Positions 51,653 to 62,493 of a stretch of 64,000 nt of DNA are shown piece by piece. The notes under the pieces were generated by a model. That model saw only the letters and a program-made list of their open reading frames with translations. It was not told the origin of the DNA and ran no database searches. The position numbers and the translations under genes were made by a program. The first letter of the stretch is position 1. Each line of letters starts with the position of its first letter. Origin of the DNA: Streptomyces lasiicapitis (GTDB lineage: Bacteria; Actinomycetota; Actinomycetes; Streptomycetales; Streptomycetaceae); contig NZ_BMNG01000007.1 in assembly GCF_014646335.1 (NCBI RefSeq), positions 62,001 through 126,000 on the forward strand. Direction: 5' to 3'.

Positions 51653-52534
51653 ATGGTTGAGGTCCGCCACCAGTACGCGACCGTGCGGGGACATCGCGTC
51701 TTCTACCGCGAGGCAGGACCCCGCGAGGCGCCCACGCTCGTGCTCCTGCACGGATTCCCCACCAGTTCCCGCATGTTCCGCCAACTCATTCCGGCGCTGG
51801 CCGACCGATTCCACGTGATCGCCCCCGACCACCTCGGCTTCGGCAACTCCGACGCCCCGCCCGTGGACACGTTCACGTACACGTTCGACGCGCTCACGGA
51901 CGTCACCGAGGCCCTTCTGGCCCAGCTCGGCATCACCCGCTACGCCGTGTACGTCCAGGACTACGGCGCCCCCATCGGCTGGCGCCTTGCCCTGCGCAAC
52001 CCGGAGGCGATCACCGCGGTGATCACGCAGAACGGCAACGCGTACGAGGACGGCCTCGTGCCGGAGTTCTGGAAGCCGGTACGGGCGTACTGGGACAATC
52101 CGGGGCCCGACACCGAACCCGGCGTCCGTGGCGCCCTCGCGCTCGACGCCATCCGCTGGCAGTACCTGCACGGAGTGGACCGACCCGAGCTGGTCGACCC
52201 CGACACGTGGGCCGCCGACCACCGCGAGGTCAGCCGGCCGGGCAACGACCTCGTGCAGCTCGCCCTGTTCGGCGACTACGCCAGTAATCCGCCCCTCTAC
52301 CCCCAGGTGCACGCCTACTTCCGGGAGAGCCAGGTTCCGCTCCTCGCGGTCTGGGGCGCGGGCGACGAGATCTTCGGCCCGGACGGGGCACGCGCCTTCG
52401 CGAGGGACCTGCCGGACGCGGAGATCCACCTGGTGCGCGGCGGCGGACACTTCCTGCTCGAAAGCCACCTGGACACCGTGGCCGGGTATGTCCGCGGGTT
52501 CCTGACCTCGACCGCCGCCGGCTCACCGCAGTGA
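51653..52534 (+). CDS. Alpha/beta hydrolase, epoxide hydrolase/haloalkane dehalogenase-like
   Basis: The 293-residue protein has oxyanion loop HGFPTSS, Asp103 as nucleophile in VQDYGAPIGW and the final His in GGGHFLLES. An Asp nucleophile marks the epoxide hydrolase/haloalkane dehalogenase branch. The acid residue (WGAGDEIFG) is also in place. It acts on a small epoxide, halide or ester in the cytoplasm; the substrate is unknown. The ATG has no clear ribosome site, and the operator reaches almost to it. It is probably controlled by the divergent CGNR regulator. Confidence 0.88.
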   Translation: MVEVRHQYATVRGHRVFYREAGPREAPTLVLLHGFPTSSRMFRQLIPALADRFHVIAPDHLGFGNSDAPPVDTFTYTFDALTDVTEALLAQLGITRYAVYVQDYGAPIGWRLALRNPEAITAVITQNGNAYEDGLVPEFWKPVRAYWDNPGPDTEPGVRGALALDAIRWQYLHGVDRPELVDPDTWAADHREVSRPGNDLVQLALFGDYASNPPLYPQVHAYFRESQVPLLAVWGAGDEIFGPDGARAFARDLPDAEIHLVRGGGHFLLESHLDTVAGYVRGFLTSTAAGSPQ

Positions 52535-52707
52535 AGCCCGCGAGGGGTTCCGAGGGCAGGCGAACGAGCTGCGGCCCCAGGACGTGCCCGACAGGCCGGT
52601 GACGCGTCGATCCGGCACCGGAGCCACGCGTATGGCTAGCCTTTCCGCGACCGATGCGGGCCGGGGCGGGCACGGGGGCCCGCCGCCGTAGAGACGGGAA
52701 TCCTCCT

Positions 52708-53139
52708 GTGACCTGCCCCGGACCCGACGCCTCCGCGACCGAGCGCACGCGTGCCGTCGTACGCGAATTCCTCATCCGAATGGCCGCGGGCGATCCTGAC
52801 GACATCGCCCTCTTGTTCGCGGAAAAGATCGACTGGCACATCGCACCCAACCCCGCCGCCCCGTGGACCCGCCCCCGGACGACGCGCGCGGACGCGGCCG
52901 ACCACTTCCGTGAACTGGCCGCCGGAATGGTCCCCGACCCGGATCGGGTGAGGACCGACACGGTCATCGCCGACGGTGTCCATGGCGTGATCACTGGCCA
53001 TCTCGCCGGGAGGGTACGCGCTTCGGGCAAGCCGTACAGCTCCCCCTTCGCGGTCCACTTCGTCGTCGAGGACGGGCTGATCACCGGCTTCCATGTGTAC
53101 GAGGACAGCCTCGCCATCGCCGCGGCGTGCACGCCCTGA
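52708..53139 (+). CDS. SnoaL-like/NTF2-fold protein
   Basis: The 143-residue protein has the NTF2-like cone fold: TERTRAVVREFLIRMAAGDPDDIALLFAEKIDW, then a beta-rich remainder including VIADGVHGVITGHLAGRV and FAVHFVVEDGLITGFHVYED. Relatives are ketosteroid isomerase, polyketide cyclase and limonene epoxide hydrolase types. No clear catalytic His/Asp pair can be assigned, so the activity is unknown. GTG is used as the start; the upstream frame is Arg/Gly-rich and excluded. Confidence 0.82.
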   Translation: MTCPGPDASATERTRAVVREFLIRMAAGDPDDIALLFAEKIDWHIAPNPAAPWTRPRTTRADAADHFRELAAGMVPDPDRVRTDTVIADGVHGVITGHLAGRVRASGKPYSSPFAVHFVVEDGLITGFHVYEDSLAIAAACTP

Positions 53140-53194
53140 GCGGAGCCTGACGGATTCACGACCAACAGGGCGTGCCGGCAGCCATAGTGCTGCT

Positions 53195-53611
53195 GTGGAC
53201 GTTCGGCGAGAGGTCCCCACAAACAATGGTGGACGCGGGCAGAAAGGTGCACCCATCGGTCTGGTGAAGCACTTGGCGGCTGTGGAGTACGGCTGGTTCT
53301 GTGAGACGTTCGCACGCGCCGCGGAGCCACTGTGGTTCGATCCGGAAACGCAGGACATGACCGTCGCCGATGACGAGACGATCGAGAGTCTTGTCGCGTT
53401 CTACACGCGTGCGCGAGCCGCCGCCGATCGTGCGATCTCCGAGACCGGACTTGAGGATCTGGGCAAGGCGTGGGACGGGCGCCAGGTGACGATGCGGTGG
53501 GTACTCATCCACATGCTGGAGGAAACGGCCCGGCACGCCGGGCACATGGACATCGTGCGAGAGCTGATCGACGGAGCCGCGGGAGACCACCGGGAGTACG
53601 CGGACAACTGA
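53195..53611 (+). pseudogene. DinB/DUF664-type protein, 5'-truncated
   Basis: From IGLVKHLAAVEYGWF onward the sequence follows the DUF664/DinB four-helix fold, with metal-ligand His in VKHLA and HMLEETARHAGHMD. The first helix, about 40 residues, is missing. The upstream codons (VDVRREVPTNNGG) are unrelated and no ribosome site is present. It is probably the surviving 3' two thirds of a gene and may not be translated. Confidence 0.6.
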
Positions 53612-53749
53612 GCGGCCGTCGGCGCGACCTCCGGCGCTGATCCGTACGCGAGTTTCGCGGTGGGCGGCGGGACGGCAGCCGCCCCGGATGGGGCACGCAC
53701 GCCGCCCACCAGCAACTCCCCCGCCCCCGCCCAGTGTTATGTTCCTTCG

Positions 53750-54163
53750 ATGATGAACGCCGACGCGGCTCAGGCCGTCCTCGACAACAGCCCCTTCGGG
53801 CCTTGGTGGGGATTCCGGGTGGACGCCGTCGGCAAGGGACACGCCAAGGTCTCGCTGCCGCAGCGCCCCGAGCTCTTCCGCCCCGGCGGCGTCCTCCAGG
53901 GCGGGTGCGCGATGACGCTCGCCGACGTGACCTGCTGGATAGCGATCATGTCGCTGTTCGGCGAGGACGATCCGTCCGTCACCCAGCAGATGACGACGAG
54001 CTTCCTCGGCCCGGCCCGTACCGACCTGGTCTGCGAGTCCACGATCATTCGGCCCGGCCGCCTGATCGTCTACGGCACCGCGGAGACGACCGACACCGCC
54101 GGCAAGCTCGTCTCCCACCACACGCTCACCTACGTCCGGCCGCCGCGCCCCAGCGCGGTCTGA
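53750..54163 (+). CDS. PaaI-type hotdog-fold thioesterase
   Basis: The 137-residue hotdog-fold protein has the PaaI family core GGVLQGGCAMTLADVTCWIA, in which the catalytic Asp and Asn-like position are replaced in part by Gly/Cys, followed by QMTTSFLGPARTDLVCESTI. It hydrolyses an acyl-CoA thioester. The second Met is an alternative start. It is not linked to a CoA pathway here. Confidence 0.85.
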   Translation: MMNADAAQAVLDNSPFGPWWGFRVDAVGKGHAKVSLPQRPELFRPGGVLQGGCAMTLADVTCWIAIMSLFGEDDPSVTQQMTTSFLGPARTDLVCESTIIRPGRLIVYGTAETTDTAGKLVSHHTLTYVRPPRPSAV

Positions 54164-54353
54164 CCGGACAACGCAGGGCACGTTCCGCCCAGTTACGTAG
54201 ATCACCATGCCTCCCGCGCCCCCGCCGCAGCGGCATGAACGATGATCTTGGTGGGTACGAGATCGGACGGAAGTTACCTTTTGGTATGCCGTGACTTCCT
54301 TCGCCCACAGCAGTAGAACTCGTTTCGATTCCGTCAAGAGTGAGGAAGGTCAC

Positions 54354-55973
54354 ATGAGTGGTACAACCAGGCGTGACGCGTCGTCTGATGGACTGTCACG
54401 TCGAAGATTTATTGCTGGAACGGGTTCCATTCTCGGCGCGGCCGCGCTGGCCTCGCAGGCGTTCCCGGCCCGAGCCGCCGTGGACGGCGCCCGCGTCCCC
54501 GTCCTGGTGATCGGCACCGGATACGGCGGCTCCGTGGCCGCATTACGGCTCGCAGAGGCCGGCGTCGACGTACACATGATCGAGATGGGCATGGCCTGGG
54601 ACACCCCGGGCTCCGACGGCAAGATCTTCGCCAACACCACCAGCCCGGACGTCCGTTCCTACTGGCTTCGCACCAAGACCAAGCAGCCCATCAGCAACTT
54701 CCTGGGCTTTCCGCTCGACAAGAACGTCCCGCGCCACACCGGGATCCTGGACGCCGAGGAGTTCGGCGGCATCACCGTCTACCAGGGCCGGGGCGTGGGT
54801 GGCGGCTCCCTGGTCAACGGCGGCATGGCGGTCACGCCGAAGCGCGAGAACTTCTCCTTCGTGCTTCCCTCGGTCGACGCGGCGGAGATGTATGCGACCT
54901 ACTACCCGCGCGCCAACGCGGGCCTCGGGGTGAACACCATCGACCCGGCCTGGTTCGAGACGGCCGAGTGCTACCAGTACGCCCGGGTGGGCCGCAAGCA
55001 CGCGCAGCGCTCCGGGTTCCCGTTCGTCTTCGTACCCGACGTGTACGACTGGGACTACATGAAGCGGGAGGCCGCGGGCACCGCCACCAAGTCGGCGCTC
55101 GCGGGAGAGATCCTCTACGGCAACAACCACGGCAAGAAGTCACTGCAGCAGACCTATCTCGCACGTGCCAAGGCCACAGGACGCGTCACCATCTCCCCGC
55201 TGCACAAGGTCACTTCGGTCACCCCGGCGGCCGGGGGCGGCTACACGGTCACGATCGACCAGATCAACACCAGCGGTGACACCGTCACCACCAAGGCCAT
55301 GACGGCCGACAAGGTGTTCTTCGCCGCGGGCAGCGTCGGCACCAGCAAGCTCCTGGTGAAACTGCGGGCCACCGGCGCCCTGCCCGGCCTCAACGGCGAG
55401 GTCGGCAAGGGCTGGGGCGACAACGGCAATGTCATGTGCGGGCGCGCCAACCACCTGTGGGACCCGACCGGGGCCCTCCAGTCCGCCATCCCCACGGCGG
55501 GCATCGACAACTGGGCCGCGGGCGGCGCCTTCGCCGAGGTGGCGCCACTGCCCACCGGCATCGAGACGTACGCCTCCTTCTATCTGTCCATCACCAAGAA
55601 TCCGAACCGCGCCGAATTCTCGTGGAACGCGGCGGCGGGCCGGGCCGAGCTGAACTGGCAGACCGCCTGGAAGCAGCCGTCCATCGACGCCGCCAAGACG
55701 ATCTTCGACAAGATCAACGCCAAGGAAGGGACGATCTACCGCACCGACCTCTTCGGCGTCTACAAGATCTGGGGCGACCACCTCACGTACCACCCCCTCG
55801 GCGGCGCGGTCCTCGGCAAGGCGACCGACAACTACGGCCGTCTGCACGGCCATCCGGGTCTGTACGTCATCGACGGCGCGCTGATTCCCGGCAACACCAC
55901 CGTCAACCCGTTCGTCACCATCACGGCGCTCGCCGAGCGGAACATCGAGAAGATCATCAGCACTGATCTGTGA
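54354..55973 (+). CDS. choA: Cholesterol oxidase (GMC family), Tat-exported
   Basis: The 539-residue flavoenzyme has a twin-arginine signal (SRRRFIAGTGSILGAAALASQAF, cleavage after ARA near residue 43). The FAD-binding motif VIGTGYGGSVAALRLAEAG follows, then GVGGGSLVNGGM, and a C-terminal GMC half with the active-site His and Asn in YHPLGG and GNTTVNPF. This matches Streptomyces type I (non-covalent) cholesterol oxidases, which oxidise and isomerise 3-beta-hydroxysterols outside the cell. AGGAAGG precedes the ATG. A hairpin follows the gene. Confidence 0.95.
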   Translation: MSGTTRRDASSDGLSRRRFIAGTGSILGAAALASQAFPARAAVDGARVPVLVIGTGYGGSVAALRLAEAGVDVHMIEMGMAWDTPGSDGKIFANTTSPDVRSYWLRTKTKQPISNFLGFPLDKNVPRHTGILDAEEFGGITVYQGRGVGGGSLVNGGMAVTPKRENFSFVLPSVDAAEMYATYYPRANAGLGVNTIDPAWFETAECYQYARVGRKHAQRSGFPFVFVPDVYDWDYMKREAAGTATKSALAGEILYGNNHGKKSLQQTYLARAKATGRVTISPLHKVTSVTPAAGGGYTVTIDQINTSGDTVTTKAMTADKVFFAAGSVGTSKLLVKLRATGALPGLNGEVGKGWGDNGNVMCGRANHLWDPTGALQSAIPTAGIDNWAAGGAFAEVAPLPTGIETYASFYLSITKNPNRAEFSWNAAAGRAELNWQTAWKQPSIDAAKTIFDKINAKEGTIYRTDLFGVYKIWGDHLTYHPLGGAVLGKATDNYGRLHGHPGLYVIDGALIPGNTTVNPFVTITALAERNIEKIISTDL

Positions 55974-56004
55974 GGCTGAAACCGCTGTGAAACCGCGTTG
56001 AACG

Positions 56005-56027
56005 CGTCATGCCGCAGCCTCTGCGGC

Positions 56028-56033
<6 letters not shown>
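56005..56033. terminator. 13-bp perfect hairpin spanning the next gene's start codon
   Basis: CGTCATGCCGCAG and CTGCGGCATGACG form a perfect stem with a 3-nt loop, 31 bases after the cholesterol oxidase stop. It should terminate that transcript, but its right arm contains the ATG of the ABC ATPase, so it may also control translation of that gene. Confidence 0.8.
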
Positions 56034-57040
<1,007 letters not shown>

Positions 57041-57044
<4 letters not shown>

Positions 57045-57832
57045 GCTCCCTCTCCCCCGCCGTACGCGACTCGGCCACGATGCTGCGCCGCAACCTCCTG
57101 CACGCGCGGCGCTACCCGTCGCTCACCCTGAACATCCTGCTGATGCCGATCGTCCTGCTGCTGCTCTTCGTCTACATCTTCGGCGACGTGATGAGCGCGG
57201 GCATCGGCGGTGGCGGCGCCGACCGCTCCCAGTACATCGCCTATCTCGTCCCGGGCATCCTGCTCATGACCATCGGCGCCACCCCGGCAGGGACCGCCGT
57301 GTCCGTGTCCATGGACATGACCGAGGGCATCATCGCCCGCTTCCGTACGATGGCGATCCACCGCGGGTCGGTGCTCATCGGGCACGTCGTCGGAAGCGTG
57401 CTGCAGGCGCTCGTCAGCGTGCTCCTCGTCGGCGCCATCGCCGTGGCAGTCGGCTTCCGGTCCACCGATGCGACGGTCCTGGAGTGGCTGGCGGCCTTCG
57501 GGCTGCTCGCCCTTGTCTCCACCGCCTTCACCTGGATCGGTGTCGGGATCGGCCTGGCCAGCCCGAACGCCGAGGCGGCCAGCAACCACGCGCTGCCGAT
57601 GGTCGTCTTCCCGTTCATCTCCAGCGCGTTCGTGCCGGTCGAGGCGATGCCGGGCTGGTTCCAGCCGATCGCCGAGTACCAGCCGTTCACCCCGGCCATC
57701 GAGACCCTGCGCGGACTGCTGCTCGGCAGCGAAATCGGCAACAACGGGTGGCTCGCGGTCGTCTGGTGCCTGGGTCTGGCCACGCTCGGCTACCTCTGGT
57801 CGACGTCGCTGTTCAACCGCGACCCGAGCTGA
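57041..57832 (+). CDS. ABC-2 type permease (DrrB-like)
   Basis: The 263-residue membrane subunit has six helices and the ABC-2 signature in the middle (RTMAIHRGSVLIGHVVGSVLQALVSVLLVG), with conserved FPFISSAFVPVEAMPGWFQPIAEYQPFTPAIE near the end. Its ATG overlaps the ATPase stop by 4 bases, giving a standard DrrAB exporter. The cargo is unknown. Its last 20 bases overlap the 3' end of the convergent AfsR-like gene. Confidence 0.93.
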
Positions 57833-60800
57833 GCGCGCGGGCTGCCTCCCGCAGCTCGTCCCGCCCCAGGGCGGCGTACGTGGACACGGCGTCGACGTAC
57901 GCCGCCGCGTCGGCGTCCTCGGCCACCCGTCGGGCGCGGGCCGCCGACATGGTGGGCTGGAACTCGCGCAGCACACGCAGCCGTTCGGCCAGCGCGATCG
58001 TCCGCACGGCGGAGGCGTCGCCGGACGCGAGGCCCGCCATGCCGAGTGCGTGCAGCACCGTCCCGAGCACGGGGAACGCCATGGCGTTGCGGGACGGGCC
58101 GGAGAGCAGCGTGCGCAGGCGCTGCCGCAGCCGTTCGGCCGGCTGGGCGACGAGGTCGAGGCGGCCGGCGTACGCGTGCGCCGTCACCGCCGCCGACTGG
58201 ATCTGCAGCGCCCACGGGTCGAGCCAGGGGTCGCCGATGTACGTCGATGCGGCGGCGCCGGGCAGCCGCTCCATGGCGTCGCGCCACAGGCCGAGCCCGG
58301 TCTCCGTCAGGCCGCGGACGAGCGCGATCTCGGCTCGTGCGCCGAGGTCGGGGCTGTAGAAGGCGTCCTTCCGCGGAGTGCTGTCGCCCTCGGCCTGCCG
58401 CAGCCAGTACTCGGCCTCGTCGGGGTCGCCGCGCTGCAGGCAGGCGAGGGCGAGGCCCCAGGTGATGCCGATGTAGTCGTGCTCGTCACCGAGCCGCGGC
58501 AGCGTCCGCAGCGCCGCGTCGAGATGGGTGTACGCGGCGTCGCCCCGCCCCGTCTTCAAGCACAGCTCGCTCAGCCGCGAATGGCCCAAGAGCTGCAGGG
58601 ACGGCACGTCGACCGGTGCCAGCGCGGCGATCATCCGCTGGGCCGAGGTGAGCGCGCGGTCGATGTCGTGCTCGTACTCCCAGACGTAGGTGGCGACGCA
58701 CTCGGCGATGCCGGCGACCAGGGGCCGCTCGCTGGCGCAGAGCCTGTGCAGCACCTCGTGGTCGGGAGGCAGCATCTCGGGGACCGCGCCGAGCACCACC
58801 GCGGTGGCGCGCAGCAGTGTGTCCGGCGGGTCCGGGGGCAGGCGCCGGAGGGTGACGAGGTGGCGTACGGCGTGCGGGCCGTAGTCCATGAACAGGCCCG
58901 CCGTGCACAACACGGCGGCGGCGCGGGTGACTTCGACGTACTCGGGCTCGGGATGGTAGTGCGACAGCGGCGGTCCTGTGTCGGCGGCGAGGACGGCGAG
59001 GCGCGGGTAGTTGAAGTCGGTCGACCACAGGGCGGCGAGCACCGCGGTGAGGGCGGCGACGGTGGGGCAGTCCGTACGGACGAGAGCGAGCCGCAGGGCC
59101 AGCACGAGGTTGTCCTGCTCGGCCCTGATCCGCACCCGGACGGTCAGCGGCTCGGCCCCGAAGAGCCAGTCGTGGTGTTCGACCCCGAAGCCCCGCGCCC
59201 AGACGAGGAATCGGCCGACGATCTCCTCTTCCTCGCCGGCCTCCGCGCGCCGGGCCGCGCTGAACTCCCGTACGGTCTCGAGCATCCTGAACCGCGTGCC
59301 GGCCGGGGTGTCGGCGACGGTGAGCAGCGACTGACCGGCCAACTGCTCCAGCAGGGGCAGCGGATCCTCGCCGAGCATCCGCTCCGCCGCTTCGCCCGAG
59401 AAGCCGCCGGGGAAGACGGACAGCGTGCGCAGCGCCGCCCGCGCGTCCTCCGTAAGCAGGTTCCAGCTCCACTCCACGACGGCGTGCAGCGTGCGGTGGC
59501 GCTCCGGTACGTCCCTCGCCCCGCCGCGGAGCAGCGCGAACCGGTCGCCGAGTCGGCGGGCGATCTCCGCCACCGAAAGAACCCGCACCCGCGCCGCCGC
59601 CAACTCCACTGCCAGCGGCAGCCCGTCGAGGTGACGGCACACCTCGGCCACCGCGTCCGGCGGCAACTGCACGCCGGGCCGGGCGCCGCGGGCGCGCTGC
59701 GTGAACAGCTCGGCCGAGGTGTCGAGGGCGAGCTCCGGCAGCGCGTACACCGCCTCCGAGGTGAGGTCGAGCGGGGCCCTGCTGGTGGCGAGCACGCGCA
59801 GGTCCTTCGAGGACGAGACCAGGGTGTGTACGAGGTCGGCGGCGCCGCGGACGACGTGCTCGCAGTTGTCGAGGACCAGCAGGGCGGGCCCGGAGCCGAG
59901 CACGCCGAGGATGCCGGCGGCCGGGTCGGCCGGGGCGTGGCCGCCCATGGCGCCGTGCCGCCCCTCGCCCGCGCCGAGCGCCGCGGCCACTTCAGCGGCC
60001 ACGTCCTCGTCCGCGGTGACGCCGGCGAGCGGCACGAAGTGCACGACGCGCTGTTCGTTCCCCGAGCTGTCGGCCTCGCTGGAGCAGGGCAGACCCCACT
60101 GCCGGCTGACGGCGTGCGCGAGCCGGGTCTTGCCGAGGCCGCCGGGGCCGACGACGGTGACGGCGCGGGAGGCACGCAGCAGTCGCTCCACCTCCGCGAT
60201 GTCGTCGTCGCGGCCGAGGAGCGGGTTCGGCTCGTGCGGCACACCGTGCCTGACGACGGGCGCCTCGCCGCGCAGCAGCTCTTCCTGTACGGCCTTGAGC
60301 CCGGGGCCCGGGTCCGTGCCGAGTGCCTCGCGAAGTTCGCCGCGGTACGCCTCGTACCGGGTCAGCGCGGCGGACGGGCCCGCCGTCGCCGCCTCGCAGC
60401 GCAGCAGTTCGGCGAGCACTTCCTCGTCGCGCGGATGCTCCGCTGCGGCCACGGCCAGCGGCCCGGCTGCCTCCGCGTACCGCCCCAGCCGGGCGAGTGC
60501 GAGGGCCCGTGTGCGGACGAGCGTGCGGTGGACGGGGGCGCGTTCGGCGCGGAGGGCGGCGACGGGGTCGCCCCGGTCGACGATGTCGTCGGGGATGCCG
60601 TGACGGATGCCATCAGAGATGCCGTCCGGGGTGCTTGCCGGGATGCCTTCCTGGGTGCCCTCCCACAGAGCGAGCCCGGCCTCGGCCGCGGCCAGTGATC
60701 CGGCGTGGTCCCCTGCCCTGGCCCGGTCCGCGCTCGCGGCGGCGTGCAGGAGCAGGGCGGAGCTGTCGACCTGGTCCTCGGTGAGGCCGAGCCGGTATCC

Positions 60801-61046
60801 GGTCGCCGTGCTGGCGACGACGTGCGCGCCGAGCTGCGCCCGCGCCCTGGACACGAGGACCTGCAGCGCCTTGCCCGGCCGCTCCGGCAACTCGCCGTCC
60901 GGCCACAGCCCCGCCACAAGACGCTCGGTGCTGCGGCCCGCGCGCAAGTCCCCCGCGAGCAGCGCGAGGAGGCCGCGGATCCGGGGCGCGGTGACCTCGC
61001 GTCCGCGGTGGGCCACTCGCGGCAGCAGGGTCAGGTCGGTGGTCAC
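57813..61046 (-). CDS. AfsR/SARP-family large regulator
   Basis: The 1077-residue protein has an N-terminal OmpR-like DNA-binding domain (RIRGLLALLAGDLRAGRSTERLVAGLWPDG, about residues 20-85), a bacterial transcriptional activation domain (about 90-255), an NB-ARC-like ATPase with Walker A VVGPGGLGKTRLA, and a long helical C-terminal half of TPR type. The start is GTG. A Gly-Ile repeat (about residues 132-155) interrupts the activation domain. Such regulators often control secondary metabolism. The convergent ABC exporter and the adjacent two-component pair are neighbours, not proven targets. Confidence 0.92.
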   Translation of the reverse strand: MTTDLTLLPRVAHRGREVTAPRIRGLLALLAGDLRAGRSTERLVAGLWPDGELPERPGKALQVLVSRARAQLGAHVVASTATGYRLGLTEDQVDSSALLLHAAASADRARAGDHAGSLAAAEAGLALWEGTQEGIPASTPDGISDGIRHGIPDDIVDRGDPVAALRAERAPVHRTLVRTRALALARLGRYAEAAGPLAVAAAEHPRDEEVLAELLRCEAATAGPSAALTRYEAYRGELREALGTDPGPGLKAVQEELLRGEAPVVRHGVPHEPNPLLGRDDDIAEVERLLRASRAVTVVGPGGLGKTRLAHAVSRQWGLPCSSEADSSGNEQRVVHFVPLAGVTADEDVAAEVAAALGAGEGRHGAMGGHAPADPAAGILGVLGSGPALLVLDNCEHVVRGAADLVHTLVSSSKDLRVLATSRAPLDLTSEAVYALPELALDTSAELFTQRARGARPGVQLPPDAVAEVCRHLDGLPLAVELAAARVRVLSVAEIARRLGDRFALLRGGARDVPERHRTLHAVVEWSWNLLTEDARAALRTLSVFPGGFSGEAAERMLGEDPLPLLEQLAGQSLLTVADTPAGTRFRMLETVREFSAARRAEAGEEEEIVGRFLVWARGFGVEHHDWLFGAEPLTVRVRIRAEQDNLVLALRLALVRTDCPTVAALTAVLAALWSTDFNYPRLAVLAADTGPPLSHYHPEPEYVEVTRAAAVLCTAGLFMDYGPHAVRHLVTLRRLPPDPPDTLLRATAVVLGAVPEMLPPDHEVLHRLCASERPLVAGIAECVATYVWEYEHDIDRALTSAQRMIAALAPVDVPSLQLLGHSRLSELCLKTGRGDAAYTHLDAALRTLPRLGDEHDYIGITWGLALACLQRGDPDEAEYWLRQAEGDSTPRKDAFYSPDLGARAEIALVRGLTETGLGLWRDAMERLPGAAASTYIGDPWLDPWALQIQSAAVTAHAYAGRLDLVAQPAERLRQRLRTLLSGPSRNAMAFPVLGTVLHALGMAGLASGDASAVRTIALAERLRVLREFQPTMSAARARRVAEDADAAAYVDAVSTYAALGRDELREAARALSSGRG

Positions 61047-61227
61047 GTGTGCACATTAGCCAAGGCTTGCGAGCGGGTGAGAGGCGGCGAGGGCCGCGGT
61101 GTGCGGCGGGCGTGGGTGGCTGGGCGCACGGGTGGGTGGGGCCAGACCCACTCCTGGGCCGACCGGGGCGGATGCGGGCTGCTCGCGGTGCACAGTGGAG
61201 TCTCCGAACGAAGGCGGAGGACATGTC

Positions 61228-62493
61228 ATGCGACTGCTGGGTACGTGGGTGGCGCGCGTCGGTGAGGGGTTCGTGCGGGCGTGCGTCGTGGCGGTCGTCG
61301 GCCTGCTGGTTCCCGGCGTGTGGGCGGTCGCCGTGGCGTGGGGAATCTGGTGGGGGGCGGGCAATCCGTGGTCGTGGGTGGCGCCGTTCGTGCTGGGGTG
61401 CGTGGGCACGTTGGCCCTGTCCCGCCCGGTCTGCCGGACGGTCCGCTTCCTCGTCGCGAAGTGGACGGCCACGGTCGTCCCCGCCGGTTACCGGCGGGCG
61501 GGGCCGGTGACGCGGATGTCCACCGGGTACTGGTGGAACGGCTTCAGCTATGAACGCACGCGCCGCGACGCCCTCATGGACCAGAAGTGGCGGGTCCGCT
61601 TGAGCGATCCCGCCAACTGGCGCGACCTGCGGTTCGTGGGGATCGTGCCGTTCACCGCCGGGGTCGTCGCAGCTGTCCCCGCCGCCGGGGTGGCCGCGGC
61701 GGTCGTCGGGCTCGGTCAGCCGGGGCTCGGCGCCCGCATCGGCGGCGCGCTCGCCCCGGTCGTGGCCGTCGCCGTGGCGCCGTACGCCTGGCGGCCGGTC
61801 GAACCGCTGGCCGTCCGCTTCCTGCGCCCGTCGTCCGCGATGGCCCTCGCGGACCGCGTCGACGAGCTGACCGCGCAGCGCGCGGACGCGACGATCGCGC
61901 AGGCCGCCGAGATCCGCCGCATCGAACGGGACCTGCACGACGGGGCGCAGGCCCGCCTGGTCGTGCTCGGGCTGTCCCTCGCGACCGCGGAGAAACTGAT
62001 GGAGACCGACCCCGACCAGGCCAGGTCGCTGATGCGGGAGGCACGGATCGGCGCCGCCACGTCCCTGGCCGAACTGCGCGAACTGGTGCGGGGAATCAAC
62101 CCGCCGGTGCTGAACGACCGCGGGCTCGTCGACGCCGTCCGCGCACTCGCCCTGGACACCCCGCTCGAGGTGACCGTCAGCGCCGACGTCCTTCTCCACC
62201 TGGACCCGCCGATCGAGTCCGCCGTGTACTTCGGGGTCGCCGAACTGATCACCAACGCTGTCAAGCACGCCCACGCGACCCGCGCGCACGTCTCCCTCGC
62301 CCGGGAGGGCACGGCCGCCGACCTCGTCGCCGTGGTCGAGGACGACGGCCGGGGCGGAGCCGAGGCGCGCTCCGGAGGGGGCATCGACGGACTGCGCCGC
62401 CGCCTCGCGGCCTTCGGTGGCACCCTGGACGTCAGCAGCCCGGCGGGCGGACCCACCCTGGTGAGAATGACGGTGCCATGCGAATCGTCGTAG
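61228..62493 (+). CDS. Sensor histidine kinase, NarL type (HisKA_3)
   Basis: The 421-residue kinase has two N-terminal helices, a loop with GYWWNGFSYERT, a second helix pair near residues 140-190, then HisKA_3 with the acceptor His in RIERDLHDGAQARLVVLG and HATPase with ELITNAVKHAHAT, DDGRGG and GGIDGLRRRLAAFGG. The helix-turn loop before HisKA_3 is of the 'sensor_4'-like actinobacterial class. GGAGG lies 9 bases before the ATG. Its end overlaps the response regulator start by 16 bases. Confidence 0.9.
   Translation: MRLLGTWVARVGEGFVRACVVAVVGLLVPGVWAVAVAWGIWWGAGNPWSWVAPFVLGCVGTLALSRPVCRTVRFLVAKWTATVVPAGYRRAGPVTRMSTGYWWNGFSYERTRRDALMDQKWRVRLSDPANWRDLRFVGIVPFTAGVVAAVPAAGVAAAVVGLGQPGLGARIGGALAPVVAVAVAPYAWRPVEPLAVRFLRPSSAMALADRVDELTAQRADATIAQAAEIRRIERDLHDGAQARLVVLGLSLATAEKLMETDPDQARSLMREARIGAATSLAELRELVRGINPPVLNDRGLVDAVRALALDTPLEVTVSADVLLHLDPPIESAVYFGVAELITNAVKHAHATRAHVSLAREGTAADLVAVVEDDGRGGAEARSGGGIDGLRRRLAAFGGTLDVSSPAGGPTLVRMTVPCESS

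Noticed and set aside
57468..60698. Plus-strand open frame of more than 1000 codons opposite the AfsR-like gene
   Set aside because: It is an Arg/Gly/Ala-rich shadow of the G+C-rich minus-strand gene, with no domain, ribosome site or proper codon bias.
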